Below are positions 27,187 to 37,873 of a stretch of DNA of 64,000 nucleotides, piece by piece; positions within the stretch are counted from its first letter, which is position 1; every line of letters begins with the position of its first letter. Under the pieces are notes generated by a model that made no database searches, was not told the origin of the DNA, and saw only the letters and a program-made list of their open reading frames with translations. The DNA is from Roseovarius sp. GTDB lineage: Bacteria > Pseudomonadota > Alphaproteobacteria > Rhodobacterales > Rhodobacteraceae. Location of the stretch: contig NZ_JALUXE010000030.1 of assembly GCF_027019125.1 (NCBI RefSeq), positions 1 through 64,000 on the forward strand. Reading direction: 5' to 3'. The position numbers were made by a program, and so were the translations under genes.

Positions 27187-28116
27187 ATGACACATGAAAT
27201 CCGCCTCGCCTTCGAGCACCCAGCCGCCCGCGCTTCCGCCACGGCGCCCGACGGCCCGCTCGATCGTATTTCCGTGCGCGACCATATTGTCGAGGTCGAA
27301 ATCGGTGCCTTTCAGGCCGAGCGCGGCACGACACAGCGCATCTGCTTTAACGTGGTGGTCGAGGTGCGCCCGCTGACCGATGCCATCGAGGATGATGTGG
27401 ACCGCATCCTGAGCTATGACAAGGTGACAGAGGCGATTGCCGCCGAACTGGCCGAAGAGCGGCTGAACCTGCTCGAAACCCTCGCCGAACGTATCGCCGA
27501 ACGCATCCTGTGGGAGCCGCAGGCGGTGCGCACCTTTGTCCGTATCGAAAAGCTGGACCGGGGTCCGGGGGCATTGGGCGTCGAGATCGTGCGCTCGGTC
27601 AATGACCTCAAGACCAAGCCGATCACCTCCCATGCCGCGACCACGCCGCATCCGCATGTGGTGTTCCTGACCAATGCCGCGATCCGCTCGCCCAATCTGG
27701 CCCGTTGGCTCGACCAGCTCGAGGCGCGGGCCGAGCCGGTGATCCTCTGCGTGGGCCGCGCCGATCTGGCCGCGCCCCAGACGGGCCACCGCATGACACA
27801 GCGCCGCGTGGATCTGTTGGCGATGGAGCAGAACGCCTGGGTTCTGGCGGGGCGCGACGAGCGCTGCGTCGTGGTGGCCACCCGGACCGAGCTGGATTGG
27901 TCGATGAAGCATGGGCAGATCAGCGTCTGGGCCCCGTCCAAGATCGTGCTGGATGCCGTGGACGGGCCGGGGGTCGCGACCGATGACCCCGTGGCGCTCG
28001 CGGCGTGGTTCGCGGGCCATATCGAGGCCTCGGATCTCCTGATGATCGGCGAGGCACCGCCCAAATCCTGCCGCGTGCCGGTGCTCTTTCAGGACGTGGC
28101 GCAGTCGGGTTTGTAA
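27187..28116 (+). CDS. folB: Dihydroneopterin aldolase FolB with C-terminal extension
   Basis: A 309-aa protein. Residues about 25-145 form a FolB domain (ISVRDHIVEVEIGAFQAERG, DYDKVTEAI, LNLLETLAERI with the catalytic Glu and substrate-binding residues), which makes 6-hydroxymethyl-dihydropterin in folate synthesis. Residues about 150-309 are extra (FolB is usually about 120 aa): PHVVFLTNAAIR..., WSMKHGQISVW..., VATDDPVALAAWFAGHIEASDLLMIG, which resembles the C-terminal half of an amino acid kinase fold. Its function is unknown. The first ATG (27187) gives a long N-terminus of about 25 residues. folP lies 15 kb away in this window. Confidence 0.85.
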   Translation: MTHEIRLAFEHPAARASATAPDGPLDRISVRDHIVEVEIGAFQAERGTTQRICFNVVVEVRPLTDAIEDDVDRILSYDKVTEAIAAELAEERLNLLETLAERIAERILWEPQAVRTFVRIEKLDRGPGALGVEIVRSVNDLKTKPITSHAATTPHPHVVFLTNAAIRSPNLARWLDQLEARAEPVILCVGRADLAAPQTGHRMTQRRVDLLAMEQNAWVLAGRDERCVVVATRTELDWSMKHGQISVWAPSKIVLDAVDGPGVATDDPVALAAWFAGHIEASDLLMIGEAPPKSCRVPVLFQDVAQSGL

Positions 28117-28126
28117 GCCCGGCCGC

Positions 28127-28810
28127 TCAGCCCGGCACGACCCGCCCCTGATCCAGCCGCAGGATACGGTCCATCCGGGCCGCCAGATCAAGGTTATGCG
28201 TGGCAATCAGCGCCGAGAGGCCCGTGCCGCGCACCAGCCCCGTGAGCGCGGCAAAGACCTGATCCGAGGTGCCGGGATCGAGATTGCCCGTCGGCTCGTC
28301 TGCCAGGAGAACGCGGGGGGAATTGGCCAGCGCCCGGCAAAAGGCCACGCGCTGTTGCTCGCCCCCCGACATGGCCGAGGGCCGGTGCCCGGCGCGCGGC
28401 CCGACACCCACCTCTTCCAGCAGCGCCTGCGCCCGCGTCTCGGCCTCGCGCCGTGCCACGCCATTGGCCAGTTGCGGCAGCACGATGTTTTCCAGCGCGC
28501 TGAACTCGGGCAGGAGGTGGTGGAACTGATAGACAAAGCCCACCTCCTGCCGCCGCACCATGGTGCGCCGCCGGTCGTTGAGGCCGGTCATGTCCTCGCT
28601 CCCGATCTCGACCCGGCCCGCGTCGGGCGTATCGAGCAGCCCCGCGATATGCAGCAGCGTGGATTTGCCGGCCCCCGACGGGGCCACCAGCGCCACCATC
28701 TCGCCGCGCGCGAGCGTGAGATCGACACCGTTCAGCACCCGCACCTCAGAGGTCAGGCCGCGATTGTAGATCTTCTCGACGCCGCTCAGGCGCAACACCG
28801 CCTCACTCAT
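28127..28810 (-). CDS. lolD: Lipoprotein-releasing ABC transporter ATPase LolD
   Basis: A 227-aa ATPase that powers release of lipoproteins from the inner membrane to LolA. Walker A is GAGKST in [12 protein letters not shown], the Q-loop is [12 protein letters not shown], the signature is MSGGEQQRV and Walker B is VLLADEP with the switch His in IATHN. The LolD-specific [14 protein letters not shown] loop supports the call over other MacB-type ATPases. It overlaps lolC by 8 nt and ends 10 nt from folB, on the opposite strand. Confidence 0.93.
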   Translation of the reverse strand: MSEAVLRLSGVEKIYNRGLTSEVRVLNGVDLTLARGEMVALVAPSGAGKSTLLHIAGLLDTPDAGRVEIGSEDMTGLNDRRRTMVRRQEVGFVYQFHHLLPEFSALENIVLPQLANGVARREAETRAQALLEEVGVGPRAGHRPSAMSGGEQQRVAFCRALANSPRVLLADEPTGNLDPGTSDQVFAALTGLVRGTGLSALIATHNLDLAARMDRILRLDQGRVVPG

Positions 28811-30089
28811 AGCGCAGCGCCTCCACCGGGTTCATCCGCGCCGCACGCCGCGCCGGAAAGATCGTGACCACGAAACTCAGGCCCAGCGACAGCACCACCG
28901 CCGACATCACATCCTCGGCACGCAATTCTGCGGGCAGCCGGTAAATGCCACGGATCGACGGATCCCAGACCTGACCGCCCATGGCCATGTTCACAAAGCT
29001 GAAGATCGGGTCGATATAGAGCGCGAAGAGACACCCCAAGATCACCCCCATCGCCGTGCCGATCATCCCGGTAAAGGCCCCGCAGATGAAAAAGACGCGC
29101 AGGATCGACCCCTCGGTCAACCCCATGGTGCGCAGGATGCCGATGTCGCGGCCCTTGTTCTTGACCAGCATGATCAGGCCGCTCGTGATATTCATGGCCG
29201 CGATCAGCACGAGGATCGAGAGGATCACGAACATCACGTTATCCTCCACCTCGAGCGCGCGCAGGAAGGCGCCGCTCGCGTCTTGCCATGTCCAGAGCAT
29301 GGCCCGCTCGCCCGCCACCTCCAGCAGCGGCAGGGTCAGGTCGTCGACGCGTTCGGGCGCGCTCACCATCACTTCCAGTTCATCCGCGCGCCCGTCGCGG
29401 TTGAAGAATGTCTGCGCCTCGGCAAAGGGCAGATAGGCGCGCACCCGGTCGATGTCATAGCGCCCGGCGGTGAAGATATAGACCACCTCATAGGCATTGA
29501 CGCGCGGGCTGGTGCCCAGCGGCGTCTTGACCCCGTTGGGCGAGATCAGCTTGATCCGGTCGCCCACTGTCACGCCGAGTTCCTGCGCCACGCCGGACCC
29601 GATGGCGATGCCCTGGTCAAAGCGGGAAATATCCCCTTGAGAGGTCTCGGGATCGGCCACGCGGCGGATGGTTTTCAGATCCTCGGCCATGATGCCGAAA
29701 ACCTGCACCCCTGCGTTGCGGTCGCGGGCATTGGCCATGACCTGACCCTTGACCAGCGGGGCCACGCGGGTCACGCCGGGAACCGCGCGCACGCGCTCGG
29801 CCATGGCGGCGTAATCCTCAAGGCTGCGGTCCACGCGCCCCGAGGCATCGACCGCGCCGGAATTGTAAACCGTGACATGCGCATTGGCGCCAAGGATCGT
29901 ATCGACGAATTCCGCGCGAAAGCCCGAGCGCACGGCGAGCGTGGCAATAAGGGCAAAGACCGCCAGCGTGATGCCGATAAGGCTGATCCAGGTCATGACG
30001 CTGACGCCGCCCTCGGCCCGCTTGGCGCGCAGATAGCGCCAGGCGATCAACCATTCAAAGGCGGCAAAGGGGGCAGGCGTTCTGGCCAT
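28803..30089 (-). CDS. lolC: Lipoprotein-releasing ABC permease LolC/LolE
   Basis: A 428-aa inner-membrane permease with four membrane helices and a large periplasmic domain between helices 1 and 2 (about 60-285). The N-terminal [18 protein letters not shown] and the C-terminal [18 protein letters not shown] are typical for the LolC/E family. Alphaproteobacteria usually have a single gene doing both LolC and LolE roles, so the symbol is provisional. ATG 30089 follows GGAG. It is co-transcribed with lolD. Confidence 0.92.
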   Translation of the reverse strand: MARTPAPFAAFEWLIAWRYLRAKRAEGGVSVMTWISLIGITLAVFALIATLAVRSGFRAEFVDTILGANAHVTVYNSGAVDASGRVDRSLEDYAAMAERVRAVPGVTRVAPLVKGQVMANARDRNAGVQVFGIMAEDLKTIRRVADPETSQGDISRFDQGIAIGSGVAQELGVTVGDRIKLISPNGVKTPLGTSPRVNAYEVVYIFTAGRYDIDRVRAYLPFAEAQTFFNRDGRADELEVMVSAPERVDDLTLPLLEVAGERAMLWTWQDASGAFLRALEVEDNVMFVILSILVLIAAMNITSGLIMLVKNKGRDIGILRTMGLTEGSILRVFFICGAFTGMIGTAMGVILGCLFALYIDPIFSFVNMAMGGQVWDPSIRGIYRLPAELRAEDVMSAVVLSLGLSFVVTIFPARRAARMNPVEALRYE

Positions 30090-30283
30090 TCCGGCTCCTT
30101 GGTTTCGGGTTCGGGCGGAGAGTGGGGGTTTCGTCCGGGGGCGTCAAGGGAGGGGGGTAACCTCAGCCCCAAGCGATGAGCGGCGCGGTCGCTGGGCCGG
30201 GGACTAGCGATGCAACAGACGTGACTGCCACTTTGTGCCAGCCAAGTCCGTATGACCTCACAGTGAGGCGCTCCCTCTCAAAA

Positions 30284-30348
30284 TCGCTAGGCCGCGGGAC
30301 GGCCCGGCGATCGCGCGGCGGCGCTCCGCGCCTTGTTCCGCGCGGGGG
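30284..30348. repeat. Intergenic double-hairpin element, copy 1
   Basis: A 65-bp sequence 31 bp downstream of proS, nearly identical to 38822-38886. It contains GGCCG-CGGGA-CGGCC nested in TCGCT...GGCGA, then a second stem from CGCGCGG and CCGCGCG. Both copies sit just 3' of a minus-strand gene with the same orientation. Confidence 0.75.
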
Positions 30349-30378
30349 AGTTCGGGGAGTCTCACCCCAATCACACCC

Positions 30379-31734
30379 TCACAAACTCGGCCGCAGCACA
30401 TGCCCCGCATAGGCCAGCGCCAGCTTTTCGACGGCCTGTTCGGGCGGCAGTTCCTCGCTCTCGCCCGTGCGGCGGCAGGTCAACTCGACCACGCCATTCT
30501 TCAACCCGCGCGGTCCCACGGTGATCCGCCACGGCAGGCCAATCAGGTCCATCGTGGCAAACTTGCCGCCCGCCCGCTCGTCGCGGTCATCGTAGAGCGG
30601 CTCCATCCCCAGCGCCACCAGCGACGCATAAATCGCCTCGCAGGCGGCGTCCGCCTCGGCATCGCCCTGTTTCAGATTCACGATCCCGGCATGGAACGGC
30701 GTCACGCCCTCGGGCCAGATGATGCCCTTGTCGTCATGGTTGGCCTCGATGATCGCGCCGATCAGACGGCTCACGCCGATGCCATGGCTGCCCATATGCA
30801 CCGGCACGGATTTGCCGTCGGGCCCTTGCACATTGGCGCCCATCGGCCCGGAATATTTGGTGCCGAAGTAGAAAATCTGCCCCACCTCGATGCCACGGCT
30901 GGCCTTGCGCCGCGCCTCGGGGATCGCCTCGTAGAGTGCTGCGTCATGGGTCTCGTCGGTGCGTGCATAGGGCGTGGTCCATTCCTTGACGATGGCCTCG
31001 CATTCTTCGCGGCTGGCATAATCCACCACGCGGTTGCCAAGGGTCAGATCGGTGATGGCGCTGTCGTAGAACACCTCCGATTCGCCCGTATCGGCCAGCA
31101 CCAGAAACTCATGCGTGTCGTCGCCGCCGATCGGCCCGCTATCGGCGCGCATCGGGATGGCCTGCAATCCCATCCGCTCATAGGTGCGCAGGTAGCTGAC
31201 CATGTGGCGGTTATAGGCGTGCAGCGCGTCTTCCTTGGTCAGGTCGAAATTATACCCGTCCTTCATCAGGAACTCGCGGCCCCGCATCACGCCAAAGCGC
31301 GGGCGCACCTCGTCGCGGAATTTCCACTGGATATGATAGAGCGTGAGCGGCAGGTCCTTGTAGCTGCCGACATGGGCCCGGAAAATATCGGTGATCAACT
31401 CTTCGTTGGTCGGACCATAGAGCATGTCGCGATCATGCCGGTCCTTGATCCGCAGCATTTCCGCGCCGTAATCGTCATAGCGCCCGGACTCGCGCCACAG
31501 GTCCGCCGATTGCAGCGTGGGCATCAGCACCGGGATATGGCCCGCGCGCACCTGTTCTTCGTGCACGATGTTTTCCAGCTTGCGCAGGATCTTGAAGCCC
31601 AGCGGCAGCCAGGAATAGATCCCGGCGCTCGCCTGCTTGATCATCCCCGCCCGCAGCATCAGCCGGTGCGAGGCAATCTGCGCCTCCGCGGGGGTTTCCT
31701 TGAGAACGGGCAGAAAGTAACGGCTCAGACGCAT
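30379..31734 (-). CDS. proS: Prolyl-tRNA synthetase (short type)
   Basis: A 451-aa class II synthetase that charges tRNA-Pro. Motif 1 is around [13 protein letters not shown], motif 2 around [17 protein letters not shown], and the C-terminal anticodon-binding domain runs from about 350 ([19 protein letters not shown]). It lacks the editing insertion found in the longer bacterial ProS, as is usual in alphaproteobacteria. ATG 31734 is the normal start. It ends 31 bp before the double-hairpin repeat. Confidence 0.96.
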   Translation of the reverse strand: MRLSRYFLPVLKETPAEAQIASHRLMLRAGMIKQASAGIYSWLPLGFKILRKLENIVHEEQVRAGHIPVLMPTLQSADLWRESGRYDDYGAEMLRIKDRHDRDMLYGPTNEELITDIFRAHVGSYKDLPLTLYHIQWKFRDEVRPRFGVMRGREFLMKDGYNFDLTKEDALHAYNRHMVSYLRTYERMGLQAIPMRADSGPIGGDDTHEFLVLADTGESEVFYDSAITDLTLGNRVVDYASREECEAIVKEWTTPYARTDETHDAALYEAIPEARRKASRGIEVGQIFYFGTKYSGPMGANVQGPDGKSVPVHMGSHGIGVSRLIGAIIEANHDDKGIIWPEGVTPFHAGIVNLKQGDAEADAACEAIYASLVALGMEPLYDDRDERAGGKFATMDLIGLPWRITVGPRGLKNGVVELTCRRTGESEELPPEQAVEKLALAYAGHVLRPSL

Positions 31735-31814
31735 GGGCAGGGCACCTTCGAGATGAAATGCTTGATGCCGTCGGAGTATCCTAGGGCAGGGGGCGGGGCA
31801 AGGGGCAGGGGCCT

Positions 31815-32978
31815 TTACCCCGCCAACCGCCCCAAGAGGGCGCGCATGAAATCATGGCCTGCCTCGAACTGTGCCACGGTGATGTATTCATCCGGCTGAT
31901 GCGCTTGCGCGATGTCGCCGGGTCCGCAGATCACCGCCGAATAGCCCGCCTCCTGGAATTGCCCCGCCTCGGTGCCGTAGCTGACCACATGGCGGCCATT
32001 GTCGCCGGTGATCTGGCGCACCAGACCCTCCGCCGCGCCCGCCTCTTCGGGTTGCAGGCCCGGCACGCGGAACCTCGGGCGCAGGTCGATCCGCGTCTCG
32101 GGGCGCACCGCCTGCATCGCGGCCTCGGCGGCGCGCACCTCGGCCTCGAACCGCTGCCCCCATCCTTCGGCATCCTCGCCCGGCACCACCCGGAAATCCA
32201 TGCCAAAGCGGCAATCCTTGGCGGTGATGTTATGCGCCGTGCCGCCCGAAATCTGCCCGACATGCAGCGTGGTCCAAGGTGGCTCGAACATCGCGGCCAG
32301 ATCCGTTGGCACCTTCGCCCGGTTCTCGGCATTGCGCGCATTGGCCCAGTCGATCAGCGGGGCGGCGGCCATGATCGCATTGACGCCCAGATGCAGGATC
32401 GAGCTATGCACCTCGTAGCCCACCACATGCACCTCGTAGCCCAGCCCGCCCTTGTGGCCCGTGACCGCCTGCATCATCGACGGCTCGCCGATTATGGCGA
32501 GGTCGGCGCGCGGCAGAACGCCCTGCATCGCCGCAATCATCGGCGGCGCGCCGATGCAGCCCACCTCTTCGTCATAGCTGAGCGCCAGTTGCAGCGGGCG
32601 CGCCACGCCCGAATGATGCGCCTCGACCAGCGCCCAGATTGCCAGCGCGTCAAAGCCTTTCATGTCGCAGCAGCCGCGCCCGTAATATTTGCCGTCGCGC
32701 GCGACCACGCGAAAGGGATCGCTGCTCCAGGGCTGGCCATCCACGGGCACCACATCGGTATGACCCGACAGGACGACACCCCCTGCCACCTCGGGCCCGA
32801 CATGGGCGAAAATCGCGGCCTTCTGCCCGGTCTCGTCGTAATGGCGATGCGCGGCGATGCCGTGGCTTGCCAGATAGTTCTCGACCCAATCCACCAGCGG
32901 CAGATTGCTGTCGCGGCTCACGGTGGGAAAGGCCACCAGCCGCTCCATGATCTCGAACGGCGTCAAACGCGTGGCCAT
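31815..32978 (-). CDS. argE: Acetylornithine deacetylase ArgE (M20 family)
   Basis: A 387-aa zinc hydrolase of the M20A family. Metal-binding and catalytic residues are seen in GHTDVVPVD (His and Asp), RGCCDMKG (Asp), the catalytic DEEVGCIG (Glu) and the C-terminal [13 protein letters not shown] (His). I start it at ATG 32978; a TTG two codons upstream overlaps the stop of the ABC ATPase. The gene follows an ABC transporter ATPase for peptides in the same operon, so in vivo it might also act on imported N-acyl amino acids. Arginine biosynthesis is the family default. Confidence 0.88.
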   Translation of the reverse strand: MATRLTPFEIMERLVAFPTVSRDSNLPLVDWVENYLASHGIAAHRHYDETGQKAAIFAHVGPEVAGGVVLSGHTDVVPVDGQPWSSDPFRVVARDGKYYGRGCCDMKGFDALAIWALVEAHHSGVARPLQLALSYDEEVGCIGAPPMIAAMQGVLPRADLAIIGEPSMMQAVTGHKGGLGYEVHVVGYEVHSSILHLGVNAIMAAAPLIDWANARNAENRAKVPTDLAAMFEPPWTTLHVGQISGGTAHNITAKDCRFGMDFRVVPGEDAEGWGQRFEAEVRAAEAAMQAVRPETRIDLRPRFRVPGLQPEEAGAAEGLVRQITGDNGRHVVSYGTEAGQFQEAGYSAVICGPGDIAQAHQPDEYITVAQFEAGHDFMRALLGRLAG

Positions 32979-32980
32979 GC

Positions 32981-34801
32981 TCAATATCCGCTTTCGGATG
33001 TCAGCACGAAATGCCCCGGTGTGACCTCTTCATAGACCGACGGCCCCGGCACGTAGCCGACCCGGTGGATGGGCGAGGGGATCGGCTTGAAATTCAGGTC
33101 CTTCTCGGATTTGCGCCGTCGCGGATCGGCGATCGGCACCGCCTTCATCAGGGCCTGCGTATAGGGATGCTGCGGGTTCTCGAACACCGCCGCGCGCGGC
33201 CCCCGCTCGACGATCCGGCCCAGATACATGACGCCGACATCATGGCTCACCCGTTCGACCACGGCCATGTCATGGCTGATAAAGACGTAACTCAGCCCCA
33301 GATCGGCCTGCAATTCCATCATCAGGTTGAGCACCTGCGCCTGCACGCTGACATCCAATGCGCTCACCGCCTCATCCGCGACAATGAGCTTGGGGTTGAG
33401 CGCCAGCGCGCGGGCAATCGCCACCCGCTGCCGCTGTCCGCCCGACAACTCGTGCGGAAACCGCCGCAGGAAAGAGCGCGGCAGTTCCACCCGGTCAAAG
33501 AGCATCGCCACCCGGTCCTCGATCTCGGAGCCCGAGGCCAGCCCGTAATTCTTCATCGGCTCCGCCACCTGCGCCGCCAGCTTCATCTGCGGATTGAGGC
33601 TTGCGAACGGGTCTTGAAAGACCATCTGCATATCCACGCGGGCGCGGCGCAGATCGGCGGGCCCAAGCGCCATGATGTCAACGCCATCCAGCACCACCTC
33701 GCCCGCCATCGGTTCCACCAGCCGCAGGATCGAGCGGCCAGCGGTGGATTTGCCGCAACCCGACTCGCCCACAAGGCTGAGAGTGCGCCCCTTGTTGAGC
33801 GAAAAGGACACGTCCTCGACCGCATGGACATTGGCCAGCGTCCTGCGAAAGAACCCGCCCTTGACCGGGAACCGCGTGATCAACCCCTTGACGCGCAACA
33901 GCTCCTGATCCTGCCCCTTGATCGGCGCGATCTCTTGCGCGTCCGCGCCCAACAGGCGCATCGGCTCGGGCCAGGCCTTGCCGCGCATCTCGCCCAGCTT
34001 GGGCACGGCCGCCAGCAGCGCGCGGGTATAATCATGGCGCGGGGCCTCGAAAATCTGCTCGACCGGCCCTTCTTCCACCTTGTTGCCGCGAAACATCACG
34101 ACCACCCGGTCAGCCATCTGCGCCACGACCGCCATGTCATGCGTGATGAAAATCACCGCCGTGCCGGTTTCGCGCTTGAGCCGGTCAATCAGTGCCAGAA
34201 TCTCGGCCTGAATGGTCACGTCGAGCGCGGTCGTCGGTTCGTCCGCAATCAGAAGGCGCGGTTTGCAGGCCAGCGCCATGGCGATCACCACCCGTTGCCG
34301 CATCCCGCCCGAGAGTTCGTGCGGATATTGCTCCAGCCGCCGTTCGGGTTCCGGTATCCGCACCTCGCGCAAAAGCTCCAGCGCCTGCGCCCGCGCCGCC
34401 ACCTTGTCCAACCCGCGATGCACGCGCAGCCCCTCGGACAATTGCCGCCCCACGGTAAAGACCGGGTTGAGCGCGGTCATCGGCTCCTGAAAGATCATGC
34501 CGATCTCGTTGCCCCGGATCGTGCGCATCAGGCTCTGATCCGTCTTGGCCAGATCCACCGCGCCGCCCTCTCTGCGGTCAAAGAGGATGCGCCCGCCCGC
34601 AATCGTGCCGCCGCCGTAATCAATGAGCCGCATCAGCGACAGCGACGAGACCGATTTGCCCGATCCGCTCTCGCCCACGACACAGACCGTCTCGCCGGGA
34701 TTGACGGCAAAAGACACATCCTCGACCCCGACGACCGGCCCATCCCGCGTCTCGAACTCGACCCGGAGGTTCTCGATCCGGACAATCGGGGTATCCAGCA
34801 T
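32981..34801 (-). CDS. Peptide ABC transporter ATPase, two fused ATP-binding domains
   Basis: A 606-aa protein that joins the DppD-like and DppF-like ATPases in one chain. Domain 1 (about 1-270) has GESGSGKS, LSGGMRQR and ADEPTTALD; domain 2 (about 310-560) has GESGCGKST, LSGGQRQR and ADEAVSALD. Each ends in an oligopeptide-transporter C-terminal extension (GEMRGKAWP, IADPRRRK). It energises the binding protein and permeases divergently encoded at 35.1-38.8 kb. It is followed almost without gap by argE. Fused ATPases of this kind occur in many Rhodobacterales peptide transporters. Confidence 0.92.
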   Translation of the reverse strand: MLDTPIVRIENLRVEFETRDGPVVGVEDVSFAVNPGETVCVVGESGSGKSVSSLSLMRLIDYGGGTIAGGRILFDRREGGAVDLAKTDQSLMRTIRGNEIGMIFQEPMTALNPVFTVGRQLSEGLRVHRGLDKVAARAQALELLREVRIPEPERRLEQYPHELSGGMRQRVVIAMALACKPRLLIADEPTTALDVTIQAEILALIDRLKRETGTAVIFITHDMAVVAQMADRVVVMFRGNKVEEGPVEQIFEAPRHDYTRALLAAVPKLGEMRGKAWPEPMRLLGADAQEIAPIKGQDQELLRVKGLITRFPVKGGFFRRTLANVHAVEDVSFSLNKGRTLSLVGESGCGKSTAGRSILRLVEPMAGEVVLDGVDIMALGPADLRRARVDMQMVFQDPFASLNPQMKLAAQVAEPMKNYGLASGSEIEDRVAMLFDRVELPRSFLRRFPHELSGGQRQRVAIARALALNPKLIVADEAVSALDVSVQAQVLNLMMELQADLGLSYVFISHDMAVVERVSHDVGVMYLGRIVERGPRAAVFENPQHPYTQALMKAVPIADPRRRKSEKDLNFKPIPSPIHRVGYVPGPSVYEEVTPGHFVLTSESGY

Positions 34802-35075
34802 GGGCGCGGCCTCTGTGATCAGGGAAGGATGCCTAAACGCTACTCACTTTCGCGCGCCCCTGTCAAATAACGCCGCAGGCCTGACGCAATCTTGACCAAT
34901 CGCTCAAATGCAATGCTTGCTTTTTATTCTGATCCGGTCTGTGATGCCCATGCCAGTCAGGGTTGTGGGCTCACCGCACCCGACCGGCATGCGCCCGGCC
35001 AAGCATAACGCGCCGCGGATAAACGAATGAGACGGCCCAAGAATCGCTGTCCAACACCGGAGGAAGACCAAAGCC

Positions 35076-36776
35076 ATGACCCTGAAATCTCTCATGCTCG
35101 GTGCCACCGCCGTCACCAGCCTCGCCTCCATGGCGATGGCCGAGCGCGGCGCCGATGGCCACGTGAACCTGATCTACTGGCAAGCGCCGTCCATCATGAA
35201 CCCCTATCTCTCGGGCGGCACCAAAGAGGTCGAGGCCGCCAGCCTCGTGATCGAACCCCTGGGCCGTTACAACACCAAGGGCGAGATGATCCCCTACCTG
35301 GCCGAAGAAATCCCCACCGTCGCAAATGGCGGCGTGTCCGAGGACCTCACCTCGATCACATGGAAGATCAAGCCGGGTATCCTGTGGTCGGACGGCACGC
35401 CCTTTACCGCAAATGACGTGAAATTCACCGCCGAATACTGCATGCACCCCGAAGGCGGCTGTGCCCAGCTTGGCAAGTATGAGGGCGTGTCCTCGGTCGA
35501 GGTGATCGACGACCTGACGGTCAAGGTCAATTTCTCTCAGCCCACCCCGGTGCCCTACGGCCCCTTCATGGGCGGGCAGGCCCCGATCATTCAGGCGGCG
35601 CAATTCGCGGACTGCCTCGGTGCCAAAGCGCAGGAATGCAGTGCCGCCAACTTCGCCCCCATCGGCACCGGCCCCTTCAAGGTCGATGAATTCCGCCCCA
35701 ATGACGTGATCTCGCTCTCGGCCAACCCCAATTATCGCGACCCGGCCAAGCCGCGCTTTGCCACGATGACCTTCAAGGGCGGCGGCGATGCCACGGCGGC
35801 GGGCCGCGCGGTGCTGGAAACCGGCGAGTTTGACTATGCCTGGAACCTGCAACTTGCCCCTGATGTGATCGCCAACATGGAGGCGGCAGGCAAGGGCGTG
35901 GCCATGTCGGCCTTTGGCACGCTGGTCGAACGGATCGAGATGAACCTCACCGATCCCTCACCCGACCTGCCCGAGGGCGAACGCTCGACCGCCAAGCATC
36001 CGCATCCGATCCTGACCGACATGCGCGTGCGCAAGGCGCTGTCGATGGCGATTGACCGCGAATTGCTGACGGAAATCGGCTATGGCAAGGCGGGGCGTCC
36101 CACCTGCAACCTCGTGCCGGCACCGGAAATCTTTGCCTCCGACAACACCGATTGCCTGACGCAGGACATCGAAGGGGCCAAGGCGCTCTTGGAAGAGGCG
36201 GGCTGGACCGTCGGCGCCGGTGGCATCCGCGAAAAGGACGGGCGCAAGCTGTCGCTGCTTTACCAGACCTCGACCAACGCCGTGCGCCAGGACTTTCAGG
36301 CGCTGATCAAACAGTGGTGGTCGGAAATCGGCGTCGAAACCGAGCTGCGCAACATCTCTGCCTCCGTGTTCTTTGGCAGCGATCCGGGCAGCCCCGATAC
36401 CTTCCCCAAGTTCTACGCCGATGTGGAAATGTATGCCAACAACTTCGATGGCACCGATCCGCAAAGCTATCTGGCAGGCTATACCTGTGAAAAGGCCCCG
36501 CGCCCGGAAACCCAATGGCAGGGCGAGAATATCAACCGCTTCTGTGATCCGGCCTATGACGAACTGGTCAAGGAACTGGGCCGCACCGCCGAGTTGGACA
36601 AGCGCGGCGAGATTGCCAAGAAACTCAACGACATGCTGACCAAGGACAGCTATACCATCGTGCCGCTGGTGGATCGGGGCCGCGTCTCGGCGCGCTCCAA
36701 CACGCTGGGCGGGGTCGAGTTGAACACCTGGGACACCGAGCTCTGGAACGCCGCGGACTGGTTCCGGATCAAGTGA
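35076..36776 (+). CDS. Peptide-type ABC transporter substrate-binding protein
   Basis: A 566-aa SBP family 5 protein with a Sec signal (MTLKSLMLGATAVTSLASMAMA, cleavage near residue 22). Family marks include SIMNPYLSGGTKE near the N-terminus, TWKIKPGILWSDGTPFTANDV and the MRVRKALSMAIDRELL helix. Several Cys pairs (for example ECSAANF, CNLVPAPE, CEKAPR and CDPAYDE) are unusual and may form disulfides. The divergent ATPase and the two permeases downstream complete the transporter. Substrate could be a peptide, opine or other oligomer; it cannot be fixed from sequence. Confidence 0.9.
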   Translation: MTLKSLMLGATAVTSLASMAMAERGADGHVNLIYWQAPSIMNPYLSGGTKEVEAASLVIEPLGRYNTKGEMIPYLAEEIPTVANGGVSEDLTSITWKIKPGILWSDGTPFTANDVKFTAEYCMHPEGGCAQLGKYEGVSSVEVIDDLTVKVNFSQPTPVPYGPFMGGQAPIIQAAQFADCLGAKAQECSAANFAPIGTGPFKVDEFRPNDVISLSANPNYRDPAKPRFATMTFKGGGDATAAGRAVLETGEFDYAWNLQLAPDVIANMEAAGKGVAMSAFGTLVERIEMNLTDPSPDLPEGERSTAKHPHPILTDMRVRKALSMAIDRELLTEIGYGKAGRPTCNLVPAPEIFASDNTDCLTQDIEGAKALLEEAGWTVGAGGIREKDGRKLSLLYQTSTNAVRQDFQALIKQWWSEIGVETELRNISASVFFGSDPGSPDTFPKFYADVEMYANNFDGTDPQSYLAGYTCEKAPRPETQWQGENINRFCDPAYDELVKELGRTAELDKRGEIAKKLNDMLTKDSYTIVPLVDRGRVSARSNTLGGVELNTWDTELWNAADWFRIK

Positions 36777-36865
36777 TCTGACCTTCAACAGCCGCCCCGG
36801 ATCATCTCCGGGGCGGCACCTTGCCTGTCAGACCCCCGCAAGACCGACCGCATGAGGCACCGCGC

Positions 36866-37873
36866 ATGCTGACCTATACGATCCGAAGGTTCGTCCTCGC
36901 GATCCCGACATTGCTGTTCATCAGCCTTGTGATCTTTCTCCTGCTCGAACTTGCCCCCGGCGATCCCATGGCGCAGGTCCCCCTGACCGTGCCGCCCGAG
37001 GTCAAGGAAAAGATGCGCCTGGCCCTCGGCCTCGGCGATCCGACGCATATCCGCTTTGGCAAATGGATGTGGCAATTCTTTGTGGTCGAGCCGATGACCT
37101 TCATCGACTGGCTTTTCGGTACGGCCTGGGCCGAAGGGCAACAGCGCGTGCTCAGCTGGCAATTCCGCTCGCCGGTCATGGATGTGATCGTGCAGCGCAT
37201 GCCGCAAACCCTCTGGGTGGTGGCCATGTCCTATGTGGTGGGCATCCTCATTGCCCTGCCCATCGGCATCTATTCCGCCTATCGGCAATATTCCGTGTTC
37301 GACCAGACCGGCACATTCGTCACCATGGTCGGTTATTCGGTCCCGCCCTTCTTTTCCGGCGTGCTGGTGATCGTGATCTTTTCGGTGCAACTGGGCTGGT
37401 TGCCCTCGATCTATGACACCACGCTGGTGGTGGTGGACTGGGCCACCTTCAAACAGCAATTGATGCAGATGGTCATGCCGGTGATGGTGCTCGCCCTGCA
37501 GACCACGGCGCAGATCAGCCGCTTCATGCGCGCCTCGATGCTGGACAACCTCAATCAGGATTACGTGCGCACCGCCCGCGCCAAGGGGCTGTCGGAATGG
37601 TCGGTGGTCATGGTGCATGTGCTGCGCAATTCGATGATCCCGGTGATCACGGTCATTGCGCTTGGCGTGCCCTCGATCTTTGGCGGCGCGATCATCACCG
37701 AACAGATTTTCAAGGTGAACGGGCTGGGCCAGCTTCTGATCACCGCGATCGAGGCCAACGACCTGCCGATGGTGCAGACCGTGACCTTCATGATTGCCGT
37801 GCTGATCGTCTTTTTCAACATCGTCGCCGACGTGCTCTATGGCGTGTTCGACCCGAGGATTCGCTATGACTGA
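36866..37873 (+). CDS. Peptide ABC transporter permease, DppB type
   Basis: A 335-aa inner-membrane permease. It has the N-terminal MLTYTIRRFVLAIPTLLFIS helix, about six helices in total, and the EAA loop around RASMLDNLNQDYVRTARAKGLSE (a family pattern). ATG 36866 gives the normal DppB-type start. A 89-bp gap separates it from the binding protein gene. It overlaps the next permease gene by 8 nt. Confidence 0.92.
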   Translation: MLTYTIRRFVLAIPTLLFISLVIFLLLELAPGDPMAQVPLTVPPEVKEKMRLALGLGDPTHIRFGKWMWQFFVVEPMTFIDWLFGTAWAEGQQRVLSWQFRSPVMDVIVQRMPQTLWVVAMSYVVGILIALPIGIYSAYRQYSVFDQTGTFVTMVGYSVPPFFSGVLVIVIFSVQLGWLPSIYDTTLVVVDWATFKQQLMQMVMPVMVLALQTTAQISRFMRASMLDNLNQDYVRTARAKGLSEWSVVMVHVLRNSMIPVITVIALGVPSIFGGAIITEQIFKVNGLGQLLITAIEANDLPMVQTVTFMIAVLIVFFNIVADVLYGVFDPRIRYD

